Of a DNA stretch of 64,000 nucleotides, positions 1 to 10,479 are shown piece by piece. The notes beneath the pieces were generated by a model. That model had not been told where the DNA came from, ran no database searches, and saw nothing but the letters and a program-made list of their open reading frames with translations. The position numbers and the translations under genes were made by a program. Position 1 is the stretch's first letter; each line of letters starts with the position of its first letter. This DNA is from Lamellibrachia satsuma (Eukaryota; Annelida; Polychaeta; Sabellida; Siboglinidae). The stretch covers positions 1 to 64,000 of the forward strand of contig BSQZ01000036.1 in assembly GCA_033239005.1 (NCBI GenBank). Direction: 5' to 3'.

Positions 1-306
1 AAACGTCGATCATCAGTGCGTCTGCATATCCATCATACCAAGTTAAAGCGCATGCAGAACTACTTCGATTCAAACAGAAACCGCCATCCAGAAGATCGAT
101 ACCTGAAGTGTCAGCTTGATCCAAAACCATCTACTCGTAAAGGGAAGAAAAGGCCAGATTCAGAAACGCCAGCAGCAGTAGTTAAGCCAGTGGTCACAAG
201 GAGTCGCCGCAGAAAGACAACACTGCCAACTGCAAACAGGGAAGATCATCCTTATTCATTGCGATCACGAAAGTCTGCTGATCACAGTTATGCCAGCAGA
301 AAGTAG
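1..306 (+). CDS. Mutator-like transposase, C-terminal fragment (copy A, cut by window edge)
   Basis: The frame is open from the left edge to a TAG at 304-306. It encodes a basic C-terminal tail rich in Lys and Arg, with runs such as RKGKKR and RSRRRK. The same sequence recurs at 50167-50454 as the end of a much longer transposase-like frame, so this is the end of a second copy whose body lies outside the window. Codon 7-9 is CGA (Arg), where the other copy has TGA. Copy A therefore keeps the ancestral sense codon at that site. The basic tail fits a nuclear, DNA-binding protein. The family assignment rests on the longer copy, and the exact superfamily is inferred. Confidence 0.6.
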   Translation, partial: KRRSSVRLHIHHTKLKRMQNYFDSNRNRHPEDRYLKCQLDPKPSTRKGKKRPDSETPAAVVKPVVTRSRRRKTTLPTANREDHPYSLRSRKSADHSYASRK

Positions 307-530
307 AGGGTAGATTATGAAACAAACAGAAAACAGAACACTTCTTCCAAATGTGAACTTTCTACTTTCTCCCAGTTTCATCACTCATAGACCTGCAACC
401 ACAATACAAGAAACCACCAACAGACAATGGACCATGACTGGCACTTGGTGCCATCTTGTGAGCTATACATCAATCGACATTCAAAGACATCACTCAGCAT
501 GGGCTGACAGACACAACTGCATAAGATTGA

Positions 531-1010
531 CTACAGCAGACGACACTTTGAAAAAACTGAAGGATTCAACACATCTAGAAAAATGTAAGTTTTACTATTG
601 CATTGCCATTGAAATACCTTGAATTGCAACATACACTTTGGATATGGTGCATGACCAAAGCATACATTTTGACTAACACAATATTGCCTGTTGTTATTTA
701 TGGAATGTGGCTCCATAGAGATATGACTTGCTGTAAGACACAGACTGTTATGACAAAGATGACTGGCATCTAAGCCAGGTTCAACACGTGTCATTTTGTG
801 TTCAAGCATATAACTTAAACGATGCACTGTAACCGTTCTGTAGCCACACTCAAAACGGCAATTAATCACACCATAGTCACTGAATTTCCCTTTTTTGCAC
901 CCTGTCCACAACTGACACTGCCCATTGGCAGACAATACCACCTTTTCTTGTAATTTTGCAGTGTACTTTTTACAAAAATCAACATCCATGTTTTCTGTTT
1001 CCGTTGCCAT
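531..1010 (-). CDS. Zinc-loop His-Me finger (HNH-type) endonuclease
   Basis: This is an intact frame of 159 codons starting with MATETENMDVD. The core reads ASHLCHNSLC, then ISMEPHSINNNRQYC, then CFGHAPYPKC. This is the zinc-binding loop pattern of His-Me finger homing endonucleases of the I-PpoI type (Pfam zf-His_Me_endon): the His of SHLCHN is the expected general base and the Asn of the NNN run the expected metal ligand. An upstream CxLWTG segment resembles the first zinc ligand group. The predicted role is sequence-specific DNA cleavage in the nucleus. The gene is tail-to-tail with the transposase fragment ending at 306. Part of the same pair recurs near 50.7 kb, so it looks like element cargo rather than a host gene. 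The last 35 residues, past the zinc loop, look less constrained. Confidence 0.75.
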   Translation of the reverse strand: MATETENMDVDFCKKYTAKLQEKVVLSANGQCQLWTGCKKGKFSDYGVINCRFECGYRTVTVHRLSYMLEHKMTRVEPGLDASHLCHNSLCLTASHISMEPHSINNNRQYCVSQNVCFGHAPYPKCMLQFKVFQWQCNSKTYIFLDVLNPSVFSKCRLL

Positions 1011-1022
1011 GACACTCTATTT

Positions 1023-1255
1023 GGAGTCAGACCACAGTTGGGAATTGCATTGGTGGCCATGTTAACGTTTTGTCTGATTATAAGAAAACCTGACCATCAA
1101 AAATTCTGAAATAAATTTGCAGCAACTGCCATCATCTCATTGACATGCTCACCAACGTTTATCAAAATCACATGCCTCCAGCTCTTTTAAAATGCCCCCA
1201 TGTGCGATGCCCGTCAATATTTACAAAAAATAGCTGTGTATTCATGCGCCCACGA
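1023..1255. mobile_element. Truncated third copy of the TA-flanked MITE
   Basis: The sequence begins GGAGTCAGACCACAGTTG, 13 bases upstream of the endonuclease ATG. It matches the left 200 bases of the complete MITEs at 36328 and 47034, including the AATTCTGAAATAAAT segment, and then breaks up through an internal deletion near 1230. No right terminal repeat is found. The left flank is TT rather than the TA seen at the complete copies. Confidence 0.6.
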
Positions 1256-1374
1256 TTTTGTAAGTTAAGGGAATTTGTTAGAAAAAAATTTGTTTAGTAA
1301 TCAATAAACAACTATTGCTTATAGTAAGATCATGATAATATAATAAGCACACAGGTCAATGGAAATATACTTAC

Positions 1375-4300
1375 TTGAGACCACTTTGCACAGCAGATGG
1401 TCTCGAAAGGGTAGTTTTCCCTTTTGCCCCATAACACTGAACAAACTCATAAGGCCATGAGTCATCAGTGACCGCATAATGGCCCTGCAGGATCTAGCAA
1501 GGCTTGCACCCTCTAGTGACGAAAGAATTTGAATCTGTGTAAAATAAATATATATTTTATATAAAATGACAACTCTATTTTAAAGGAACAAAGTTTTATC
1601 ATTTCTATATTATAAAATTGTTTGCATGCATGCATGTACGCACGCGCGCACACACGTACATATGTATGTATGCACTGGCAGAAACTCATTATTGTCACTC
1701 ACAAGCAAATTTTTATTCCTAAACCTATAATAAATAGGTAACTTATTTTCTTTTGGATTATTTTAACCTTTTGCTTCCCATGTTATAATGTTGGACCAAC
1801 AATCAGTTACAGTCAGAGTATCTGTAGCTATATGAAGTGAACTTGTCTTGAAGGAACACAAACGTTATTGACTAAACAATTATGAAGCTGGATCATTTTG
1901 ATATTCATAAATTCATGAAATAATTTATATTTCACACCTTTAAGCATAATTTGAAATGTCACAATAATTCCTAGAAATAGGTTCTGTATAGAAAGCTTTC
2001 CAAATTAATTTAGACTCTAAGGTTTCTTCAAAAATACAGTAAAAAAGCAATGCGACTTTATAATTGACTCAAACATATCTTAAACATACTAAATCAATTC
2101 CTTATGTCATCATCTTCACCCAACTGTTTTTCAAAATTGCTCAGTTCATTGAGTGTGTTCAGTTTCTTGCCATTAGGCAGAATGGTGTCTAATGTCAAGT
2201 CATCATCTGGCTGTGAAGTGACGAGAGATAATTTTATCTCCTGCATTGTTTTCTCCAGTTTCTCTAGCTTGGCCAGAACTGAAAAATTGAGACAACTATA
2301 TCCGCTTGAATCGATGCAAGCAATTTTAGGTGGGGCTTCCCCCTGCAAGCAATCCCCAAAGGGTGAGAAAGAAGTACATTTATTTATGGGAATTGTGCCA
2401 AGGCTAAAAAGAGTGTCAAATCTTCATTTGGGGTTCCCTGATTATGGAATGACCAATGCCAGCAATTTTAGTTGGGTCCTCCCCCTGCCAGCAACCCCCA
2501 AATGGTAAGAAAAGGGGCATTTATTTAATTGAATGATGCTTATTTAATGGGGTGACAAGGAGTATAAAAACAGTGTCAAATTTTCCCATGGGGTCCCCTG
2601 AGTAGGGAAAGACCAATGGTATATTAGCACTTAAAACGGCCTACGTGTAAAGAAGCATAAAGGAGTACCTTGTATGCAGAAGGAGCTCGACATCATCTGT
2701 GATCTGCCAGGACTCTCCATTTGCAGTCCATCACCCTGTGGACGTTGTTGTTTGCCGAGAACTTGCGGCAGCTTAAGTTGGGCCTGGGATGAACTGCAAC
2801 TAGGTCGAAGTGGTGGCTCTGTACGCTTAGAAGATTTACCTCTGGGCAAATCACTGCCACTTTCAGTATCCAGTGCTGTATTGAACATAAATGTTACAAT
2901 TATATATTATTATCTATTAGTTTATTTGACATGAAAGTCACAGTGACATGAAATATTTAGGATATACATTTGGACAGAGACATCACATTCTTACAATAGT
3001 AGATATAGAGAAACCAAACAGACAAAACTCAGACTTCTTCAATAAATAGCCATTAGACCTGTACAAGTGAATCAGATAACATTTAATGTCCACATTATGT
3101 TATAGTATTCAACAAGTGTGATAGACATGTGTACAGTAAATGCACGATACTTTTGATATTAAAATCATAGCTCGTTAATCCAGACACATACAGTGGGTAT
3201 CAAGGTGTCAGGATTAACCAAGTTCCACTGTCCTTTGTTGTACATTAACTATATTTTATGTATTTTTGTATAACTGTTACCTGAGAAACTGAAAGGAGGT
3301 GGAGGGAGTGCAACTGTTTCCACAGTATCTGGAGTTTCCTCAACTTCTGAATCTGAAACTATTTTCAGGGTTGTACAGAGTTTGTCTTGGTAGAATACCG
3401 ATATGTTCTTGAAGTTAAACCTACAATCAAATTGATATTTGTCCAGAATCAGACACCAAAGTCTTTCATAACAACAGAATGTCCACAAATCACATTTCAA
3501 AATCATTTGTGAAAATAGAAAACATGTACACCACATTAACTTCCCATCAAATAAGGTAGAATAAGAAATGTGTTGCAAACACATGTACACACTATACTTA
3601 TGAATGTTGAATAATGTATGATATAAAATTTTACAATTGATTTTATTTTAATAAAAAGGCCATGTACAAATGTTTGGATAAAAGTATTGGTCATCTTTAA
3701 AATTCTGTAACATATAGACACCTCTCATTACAGACCGCTCTACTGGGAAGATATACATATTGGATGATAAAAGCAAATATGAGATGGGGCATTTTAATTT
3801 TCATTACCATCTTCTCCACACTCCTCACTAACTACTGCCGGTGAATCAGGAGATTGGTAGCGTTTTGGCTTTTGGCAATGCCGCTTCCCCTGTGCTTCAT
3901 CTGGCTCAACATTAGATGTATCCTCTGCGTTTTTCGCATACTTGGAAACTGTCTCATAGTCGGGGTACTCTGAATTAATCAGGAAAATGTCTCAACTTAC
4001 AAAAAAACAAAGGATCTCCTTGCCTAAATGGACAAATGTTTAACAATTATTGGTTGGCAGTATACAATACATTTAGAATCAATGAAGCCTGTTGTCACAC
4101 ACTCACAAATGGGTTGATGACAATAGCATGAGTTAATTTGTTGGTAAATTGTTGTAAAGCATGCATATACAATGTTGTCGGCCTTCTCATTTTCCATTTC
4201 TAATTAATTACAAAATAGCCAATGGTGCGTTTTTGATTCTAAAAACAATCATATTTTGACAATTCTCTATCATGAGAACATGACTGCAACAAACCACCCC

Positions 4301-4876
4301 TCCTATATTCTACTTTACATATCATGAATCTAATATGTAACTATGAATAATGTGCATTACCAGTTTTGCCTATGATGCGAACATTGTATGCTGTCCACTG
4401 CGCCTTGTCAGGCATTTCATTCCTCTTTATTTTCTTCTTCTGATCATTTCCAGATGGCCAGTAGTAAATTTTCTGCCAAGTTAAACAAATATGACAAAGA
4501 TAACTAACATTAAATTAAATAGTTAATGTAACAAACTGACATTATCTTTGTCTATTTGTAGATGTATTTAAGTATACATATTGAGAGACAAAAAGTTTGG
4601 CTATTTAATATTTTGGCTGCGTTTTCTGTCACGGGTTTTCTCAAAATATAACCCAAATGTTTTTACACGAACCCTCCCCCTCTCCAGTAAAATAAATTCT
4701 TACGTAGTCAGCCTGGGTAATGTCTGCAAATAACCAATTAAGCCATAATTAGTATTCCACACAAAAATTGCATTTTTATTACTTACCCCATCTCCTCTTT
4801 TTTCTATCCATGATGTTGGTACGCATTCCACTTCCACAGCATCACCTTCTTTGAAAAGAACCACAGAGTATGGCAT
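1375..4876 (-). CDS. DUF4806-type protein gene, seven exons (probably transposon-associated)
   Basis: The exons on the minus strand are 4787-4876, 4361-4472, 3808-3969, 3281-3358, 2669-2875, 2094-2342 and 1375-1534. The first five junctions have GT-AG ends and keep frame. Exon 1 starts MPYSVVLFKEGDAVEVE. Exon 2 carries IYYWPSG. Exon 3 carries a Tyr-Glu-rich segment and then PKRYQSPDSP. Exon 5 is Ser/Gln/Pro-rich. Exon 6 has a short coiled coil (LAKLEKLEKTMQEIKL) and enters the DUF4806 start. Exon 7 carries the domain core, including RAIMRSLM and MGQKGKLPF. This order is typical of the DUF4806 family, whose function is unknown. The exon 6 to exon 7 link needs a donor after Asn at about 2097, where the sequence reads AATTGATT and a TGA follows. 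The donor looks lost, so the copy may be dead. Further 3' exons were not found. Confidence 0.65.
2322..2630. repeat. Two-copy tandem repeat carrying a duplicated splice acceptor
   Basis: Two imperfect copies of about 150 bases lie side by side. Both contain GCAATTTTAG, a C-rich CCCCCTGC block, a GTGTCAAAT segment and a GACCAATG end. On the minus strand the C-rich block reads as the acceptor and first bases of exon 6 of the DUF4806 gene, so the acceptor GCAG/GGGG exists twice. Confidence 0.6.
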
Positions 4877-5300
4877 GGCTACACTGAAACCAAGGAGATG
4901 TGAAATCAAATCAAAACTGTTTACAAATCAGCTTGTACAGTTTTACACAGGCAAAGCTTATATTTTCTCTATGCTTTAAAATAATTGAAAAATTTAATAT
5001 TAATTACACTGACATTCAACGAATTCCACAGTTTTGTCCCATACTAATACATAATCAATGACAGCCCAAGCTTCTATCAGTTGATACATAGGTTCTAGAA
5101 AACTGATTTTGTTTTCATGTGCACCATGCATTTCTATGCCTTACAAATTACATATGAATGTTTTATTCATCTCTATATTTTAATGTTTGTAATATGTTAG
5201 CTATAACAGGTGGCTCAAATATCATGGCTATTAACATAATACAATAAGATTTTTTACAAAGGACATTAACAAAGTAAGCATGTGTGTGTGCGTGTGTACC
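4877..5300. other. No gene seen; CA/GT-rich short repeat near 5281
   Basis: This AT-rich sequence lies between the DUF4806 start codon and the 3' end of the broken histidine-rich gene. A short GTGTGTGTGCGTGTGT run lies near 5281-5297. I see no open frame or clear promoter element. Confidence 0.5.
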
Positions 5301-6159
5301 TCAGTAGTCATGAAGGAGCTGAATAAACACAATGTCACTGCCAGAGTCCATCCTTATACATCTCTTAGTTAGGACTTTTCCTTCCACAATTTTCATTTCA
5401 TAGTTTGTTCTCCGCACTTTGCAGCCACCAATAGTCCGAGAATCACAGGGGTGCATAAATAAAGCCCGTGGTGAATGGTAAATCCTGCATTTGTATGTGT
5501 CTTCTTGTCTATTCTCCACACAAACCACTTCACAGTACTAGATCTGTATGCATTATCTGGCCGTCTATGATAAATATGTCTTTGTAGAGTTGTATACTCC
5601 TCTTCATGTTGTATTTCTTCGAAGAGTCTTTTCACAATTTGGGCGGCAGGATTTCTGCCAGACCTCACCTTTCTGATGATTCACTCTCACTGTATGATTC
5701 TACTTCCCTGTCAGTAGGGATGTCATCAGTAATAGTATCACTGTATGCATTGTCATCATAATCATCATTAGTAACATTGTCACTATGGTGGTCATGTTCA
5801 TCACTGTGGTCATGTTCAACACTGTGGTCATGTTCATCACTGTGGTCATGTTCAACACTGTGGTCATGTTCAACACTGTGGTCATGTTCATCACTGTGGT
5901 CATGTTCAACACTGTGGTCATGTTCATCACTGTGGTCATGTTCAGCATTTGTGTTATGCTCAACTTGGTCATTATTGCTTTCTTGAAATTCTGTCACATC
6001 TTCTGATGTTTCATTTTCGGAAGTGTCTCCAATTAATTCACGTGTATCTGCATCTATTTTGGACTTTATTCTCTTTTCCGACATCCATCTTCTGCAATAT
6101 TCCCGTTTCCGTGCTCTTTTCATATGGGCACTCAACGCGTCTATATCCTGCTCACACAA
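5301..6159 (-). pseudogene. Histidine-rich repeat protein gene with two frameshifts, family not recognised
   Basis: The frame starts MCEQDIDALSAHMKRARKRE, and the second Met (MKRARKRE) is an equally good start. A basic N-terminus is followed by an acidic Ser/Glu region, then a tract of repeated EHDHS/EHDHSD units (about residues 70-125), then an acidic Ser-rich stretch ending SESESSER. The coding signal continues in other frames. One segment carries AAQIVKRLFEEIQHEEEY, and another carries CRIYHSPRALFMHPC and ends LLHDY at 5301. The shifts fall near 5665 and 5535. The gene is 424 bases upstream of the DUF4806 gene on the same strand. The two may be products of one transposon, but I do not recognise this protein. 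His repeats can bind divalent metals, which is only an inference here. Confidence 0.45.
5777..5960. repeat. 15-base coding minisatellite
   Basis: About eleven copies of a 15-base unit (GTGGTCATGTTCAWC type) are present, with alternating ATC and AAC variants. On the minus strand it encodes the EHDHS/EHDHSD tract. The length is a multiple of three, so copy changes keep frame. Confidence 0.85.
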
Positions 6160-6592
6160 ATTTCCTCTATAACTAATGATGCAGAAGATAAGTCATGGCA
6201 GATGTTATATGTTGGCCAATCCCCTACTAAATGGACAGTTGATCAACAGTACCCCTAGCTGGCAGATAACCCTGTTGAAACTTGGAACTTAATTAGTGTT
6301 GCTGCTAAGGGTAGTGTAGTACTACTATACCACCCCTTGCTATAGTGATGATTACACAAAATAAGTAATGTCACTGGACACAACTGTCTCAGATCTACAC
6401 AGTGTTAAGTTGGTAGATTAGCCTTATATTTGACAAGGATAACATTTGGGAAAGTACATGTGACAGCGTGCTGCATTTTGAGATTGATCTTGACATCAAG
6501 TTTAACAATGAAAAACAATACATTTGTAATACTAATACATTCTAAGTGACTTTTGGTTATTCATCAGTTAGCTACATACCTCGTTGCATCTA
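6160..6592. other. No gene seen
   Basis: This intergenic sequence has no convincing frame, repeat or RNA. A TA-rich segment around 6300-6350 is the only visible bias. Confidence 0.5.
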
Positions 6593-6720
6593 CAGTCGAG
6601 CCTTGTTATAACGCGGTAGTCGGGGTCCACGACTTCGGACCGCGCTGTAAGCGAGGCGCGTTAGGTGTTCTCATATCTGCCACCAGGGAGCTACTAAACA
6701 ACAGCGACCCCCGCCCGCTG
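6593..6720 (+). mobile_element. Tigger/pogo-like terminal repeat fragment
   Basis: After a TA dinucleotide, the sequence CAGTCGAGCCTTGTTATAAC starts a segment typical of Tigger/pogo ends, which carry TTATAACG motifs. It is followed by GTCCACGACTTCGG and CTGCCACCAGGG. A related stretch at 7815-7885 carries GGATATAACGCG and CTGCCGCCAGGGG in the same orientation. No matching inverted end was found, so both are fragments. Confidence 0.5.
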
Positions 6721-6930
6721 CACCAAGCCCAAGAACGCTGTCGAAGCCCCGTGTGCTTGCACCATTATCTTATACGGCAATATGCAGTTTATGGAACTTA
6801 TTAAACGAGTATACTAGCATCAACGTGTATTATTTTTAAATGTCACACCCTCTTGACTCTTGAACTGAATAAAACACACGTACGTATTTTGTTATGGAAT
6901 AGATCTACTACGATGATGATGTACTGGACC

Positions 6931-7540
6931 ACGGGCAACTGAATCAACTTGGGCCATTATAACTAATATATACTAAAGGGTATGCAACATGGAATGACAC
7001 CACTCGCCTTTCAACATCCGTATCTGAGCTTTGCAATGCATAATCCGATTACTACGATCATACACACATGTCCAAATGAATAAGCTTTCACTATACCTAC
7101 TTTTGATTACACATGTCTGTATTTCTTAACGAAAATATATATTTTAACGACTGCGCGCGCAAAAGTATATACGACGACATGTCATCACGTGACAACGCAG
7201 ACACACTTTGTTACGGAAATAGTCGACGCAACAAAAAGCCAACGGCGTCTCTGTCTGACAGCTTCTACGTGCGGTTATATATGAATTACCAAAAGGTTAT
7301 GTCTTCCGACGTCTTCAATGATAGATCAAAAATATAACCGCACGAAGAAGCTGTCAGACAGAGACGCTGCTGTCTCTTTGTTGGGTCGACTATTTCCGTA
7401 ACGTGTGTTGCACCTCCCTTTCGTCTGCGTTCTCACGTGATGACATTTCGTCGTATGTACTTTTCTGCGCGCAGTCGTTAAAATATATATTTCAAAAGTA
7501 TATATTAGTTATAAAGGCCCAAGTTGATTCAGTTGCCCGT
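6931..7540. mobile_element. Long inverted-repeat MITE with 8-10 base target duplication (Mutator-like ends)
   Basis: The left end ACGGGCAACTGAATCAACTT is mirrored at the right end as AAGTTGATTCAGTTGCCCGT. GTACTGGACC flanks both sides directly (6921-6930 and 7541-7550). The arms extend inward: the left carries GCGGTTATAT near 7280 and the right carries ATATAACCGC near 7332, around a centre of about 50 bases. The left arm holds about 160 extra bases (6975-7135) absent from the right arm. Long inverted arms with an 8-10 base duplication fit a Mutator-type nonautonomous element. No coding frame is present. A second copy is broken up at 54143-55790. Confidence 0.75.
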
Positions 7541-7550
7541 GTACTGGACC

Positions 7551-8035
7551 AACAGGCCTACGAATCGAAAATAATAACCTGGACCTGAGCAGCCGAAAAC
7601 GTATATGATTTGACAAACGTAGTATGTAAGCTGATAAAACACAGAAAAATACAATAGGTAGAATTAATAATTGTTTCACCTCGTCTTTCAACCGATCTCG
7701 ACCGAAGCATACATTTATTACGCACCACTTAACATCGTTTCGTATGCGGATGAAGAATTCGTATTTTCGTTGGTTTCGCGTCGCGAAAACGATTAAATTT
7801 ACGATGTAATGTAATATTACGCGGATTCGGATATAACGCGATCGGTCGTGGATCCCGAATTTCTGCCGCCAGGGGAAAATGCCAACTGGGCCTGCTTAAA
7901 CCTACTTAGAATTGCTGACAATTCTCAAGAAACATTAGGTGAACAATGTCAATGAACGAGTATCAACGTATTGTTTGTTTTGCGCTGCCGCCGACATCAA
8001 TCGCTGTCGCTGGCTTCGCTTCGCACATTTTGATA
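7551..8035. other. No gene seen; second Tigger-like fragment at about 7815-7885
   Basis: This is mostly unique sequence. The 7815-7885 part resembles the sub-terminal part of the fragment at 6593. Nothing else is recognised. Confidence 0.45.
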
Positions 8036-8039
8036 TTAT

Positions 8040-9390
8040 TATAACATCCAAAAAAAATGTTTATTACATTTTTGAAAAATTTTTCTGATGTTTTTAAAAC
8101 AGTATTGTGTTTGCAGGGCTCAGCCATAAAATTAAAGCTTTTCTGATACCTTTCAAAGTGAAATGTTTTAATAAAACATTAAAATAAAATTTTTGTGATG
8201 TTATGCTCCTTTGTCAAAAATGTTTTTATGATGTTATATATATGTTTTAATAAAACATTGTTCAAAAAAGGTTTTTCAAATGTTTCCAAGATGGCACATT
8301 TGGATATTATTATAACATTAAAAAAACGTTTTTATGACATTTTAGAAAACATTTTTCTTATGTTTTTAAAACAGTATTGTGTATGCTGGGTTTAGCCATA
8401 AAATCAAAGCTTTTTTGATACCTTTCAAAGTGAAATTTTTAATAAAACATTAAAATAACATTTTTGTGATGTTTATGTTCCTTCGTCAAACATGTTTTTA
8501 TGATGTTATATATATGTTTTAATAAAACATTGTTCAAAAAGGTTTTTCAAATGTTTCCAAGATGGCACATTTTTATATTATTATAACATAAAAAAAAATG
8601 TATTACATTTAAAAAAAAAAATTCTTATGTTTTTAAAACAGTATTGTGTTTGCTGGGCTCAGCAATAAAATGAAAGCTTTTCTGATACTTTTCAAAGTGA
8701 AATGTTATAATAAAACATTAAAATAATTTTTTTTTATGTTATGTTCCTTTGTCAAAAATGTTTTTATGATGTTATATATGTTTTAATAAAACATTGTTCA
8801 ACAATGTTTTTCAAATGTTTCCAAGATGGCAAATTTTGATATCATTATAGCATATACAAAAACATTTTTATGACATTTTAGAAAACATTTTTCTGATGTT
8901 TTTAAAACAGTATTGTGTTTGCTGGGCTCAGCCATAAAATCAAAGCTTTTCTTATACCTTTCAAAGTGAAATTTTTAATATAACATTAAAATAACATTTT
9001 TGTGATGTTTAGGTTCCTTTGTCAAACATGTTTTCATGATGTTATATATATATATTTTAAAAAAAAACATTGTTCAAAAATGTTTTTCAAATGTTTCCAA
9101 GATGGCACATTTTGATATCATTATAACATTAAAAAAACATTATTATGACATTTGAGGAAACATTTTTCTGATGTTTTTAAAACATTATTGTGTTTGATGG
9201 GAATGTTTTAATGATGTTTTAAAAACATCACTGAAAAATGTAAAATTACGTTATCTTAAAAACATCTGTATGATGTTTCTGAAATTTTACATAACATTTT
9301 ATTTACATTTACGAAATGTTATTGAAAAATGGTTTCGTTATAACATGTATATAACCTTTATCAAATGTTATAAAAATGTTATGTGTTTGC
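8040..9390. repeat. Satellite of about 270 bases, about five copies
   Basis: The anchor ACAGTATTGTG (ACATTATTGTG in the last copy) occurs at 8099, 8371, 8638, 8907 and 9182. The spacings are 272, 267, 269 and 275. Each unit has GTTTCCAAGATGGCA, CTTTCAAAGTGAAA and many small palindromes of the ATGTTTTAATAAAACAT type. It is AT-rich with no coding capacity. The right edge (9200-9390) degenerates into short ATGTT/AACAT repeats ending at TGTTTGCTGGGC. Confidence 0.8.
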
Positions 9391-9394
9391 TGGG

Positions 9395-9770
9395 CGGTCA
9401 CATCTCACCGGCAGTAGAATACGTTCGACCGCAGTGATGTCGAGGTTGTTGTCGGCTGGACGATAGTAAGCCAGATGTCAATAGATCGTGGAGACGGCGA
9501 TGTTTCATGACGACGGCTGACGCGGACGCTCTGGTGTCACACACGGGGAAGACAGTTGAACGGTCAGCTGGACGTACAGTATGTCAGCCGGCAATATGTC
9601 GTGGAGACGGCTAACGTGTCGTGACGACGGCTAACGTGTCGTGACGATAGCTCGTGCGGACGCACTGGTGTCGCGCGCGCGGGGAAGGCAGTTGAACAGT
9701 CGGCTGAACGCTCTGTAAGTCGGCCGTCAACATGACTTGGAGACGACGAACGTGTCGTGGACGGTCCCAT
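9395..9770. repeat. GC-rich imperfect tandem repeat
   Basis: Two and a half imperfect copies of a 110-135 base unit carry GTGGAGACGGC, CGTGACGACGGCTAACGTG and GGGGAAGRCAGTTGAACRGTC. It is sharply GC-richer than the AT-rich satellite it abuts. The ORFs across it are repeat artefacts. Confidence 0.6.
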
Positions 9771-9779
9771 TACGTTGAT

Positions 9780-10479
9780 ACCCCTTTTAATATAATGTAC
9801 CACGCCAAAAGCGAAAACATCATGGGTACAATTATTGCATAACCTGGTCATGCCCCATGCCTAACAATAAACTTCCAATGTGGGCTCCCACACCACACTT
9901 GGATACTATTATTGCATAACTTGTCGATGCAATTCGTCTATATACACTCTAACATTTACCTCACCATATTCAGGAAAATAGTTCATATAATAGCAATTCG
10001 CAGAAATTCGACATTATGACACCTACTTGTGTAAACAACTACAAATCAGCATAACTAAATAGATTACTGTAATTGTATTTAGTCTGAAAAATAAAATGAT
10101 ACTCTGTAATAAATCATCTATCCGTATAACATGGATAGGTTATATTAATTGAAGGTGTGCAAGTGTGCAAGTGCCAGACAATGCTTACGTCATTTGACGC
10201 AGCTGTGTCTCGGGAATGTTCACAGGAGTTACGTAACGCAGGCGTCAAACACTGCGCACCTTGAAACATGCGTCCTGTTTACTTCGTACTTGATGGACAA
10301 CACCCTGAGTGTCTGTGTACAAGATATTCCTATTGAAAGACCAACAGTCAGAAATCAGTTCATTTTTTTCCAAGTTCATACAGAAGTTCAGAACGAGTTT
10401 TCGTGAGGTGTTCATTAACAAATAAACGAAGGTTTAGACCCGAGGCTGTATTGTGATGTTTTAGGTTGATTCGAGCTGT
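9780..10479. other. No gene seen
   Basis: A small repeated motif, TATTGCATAAC, occurs at about 9833 and 9911. A short inverted GTGGG...CCCAC lies near 9883. I see no supported gene. Confidence 0.4.

Noticed and set aside
5700..6006. Plus-strand ORFs over the EHDHS repeat (MVVMFITVV type)
   Set aside because: They are antisense shadows of the coding minisatellite. The minus-strand frame has protein-like flanks and these do not.
10149..10406. 85-codon plus-strand ORF
   Set aside because: No recognisable motif, and neighbouring sequence shows no exon signals.
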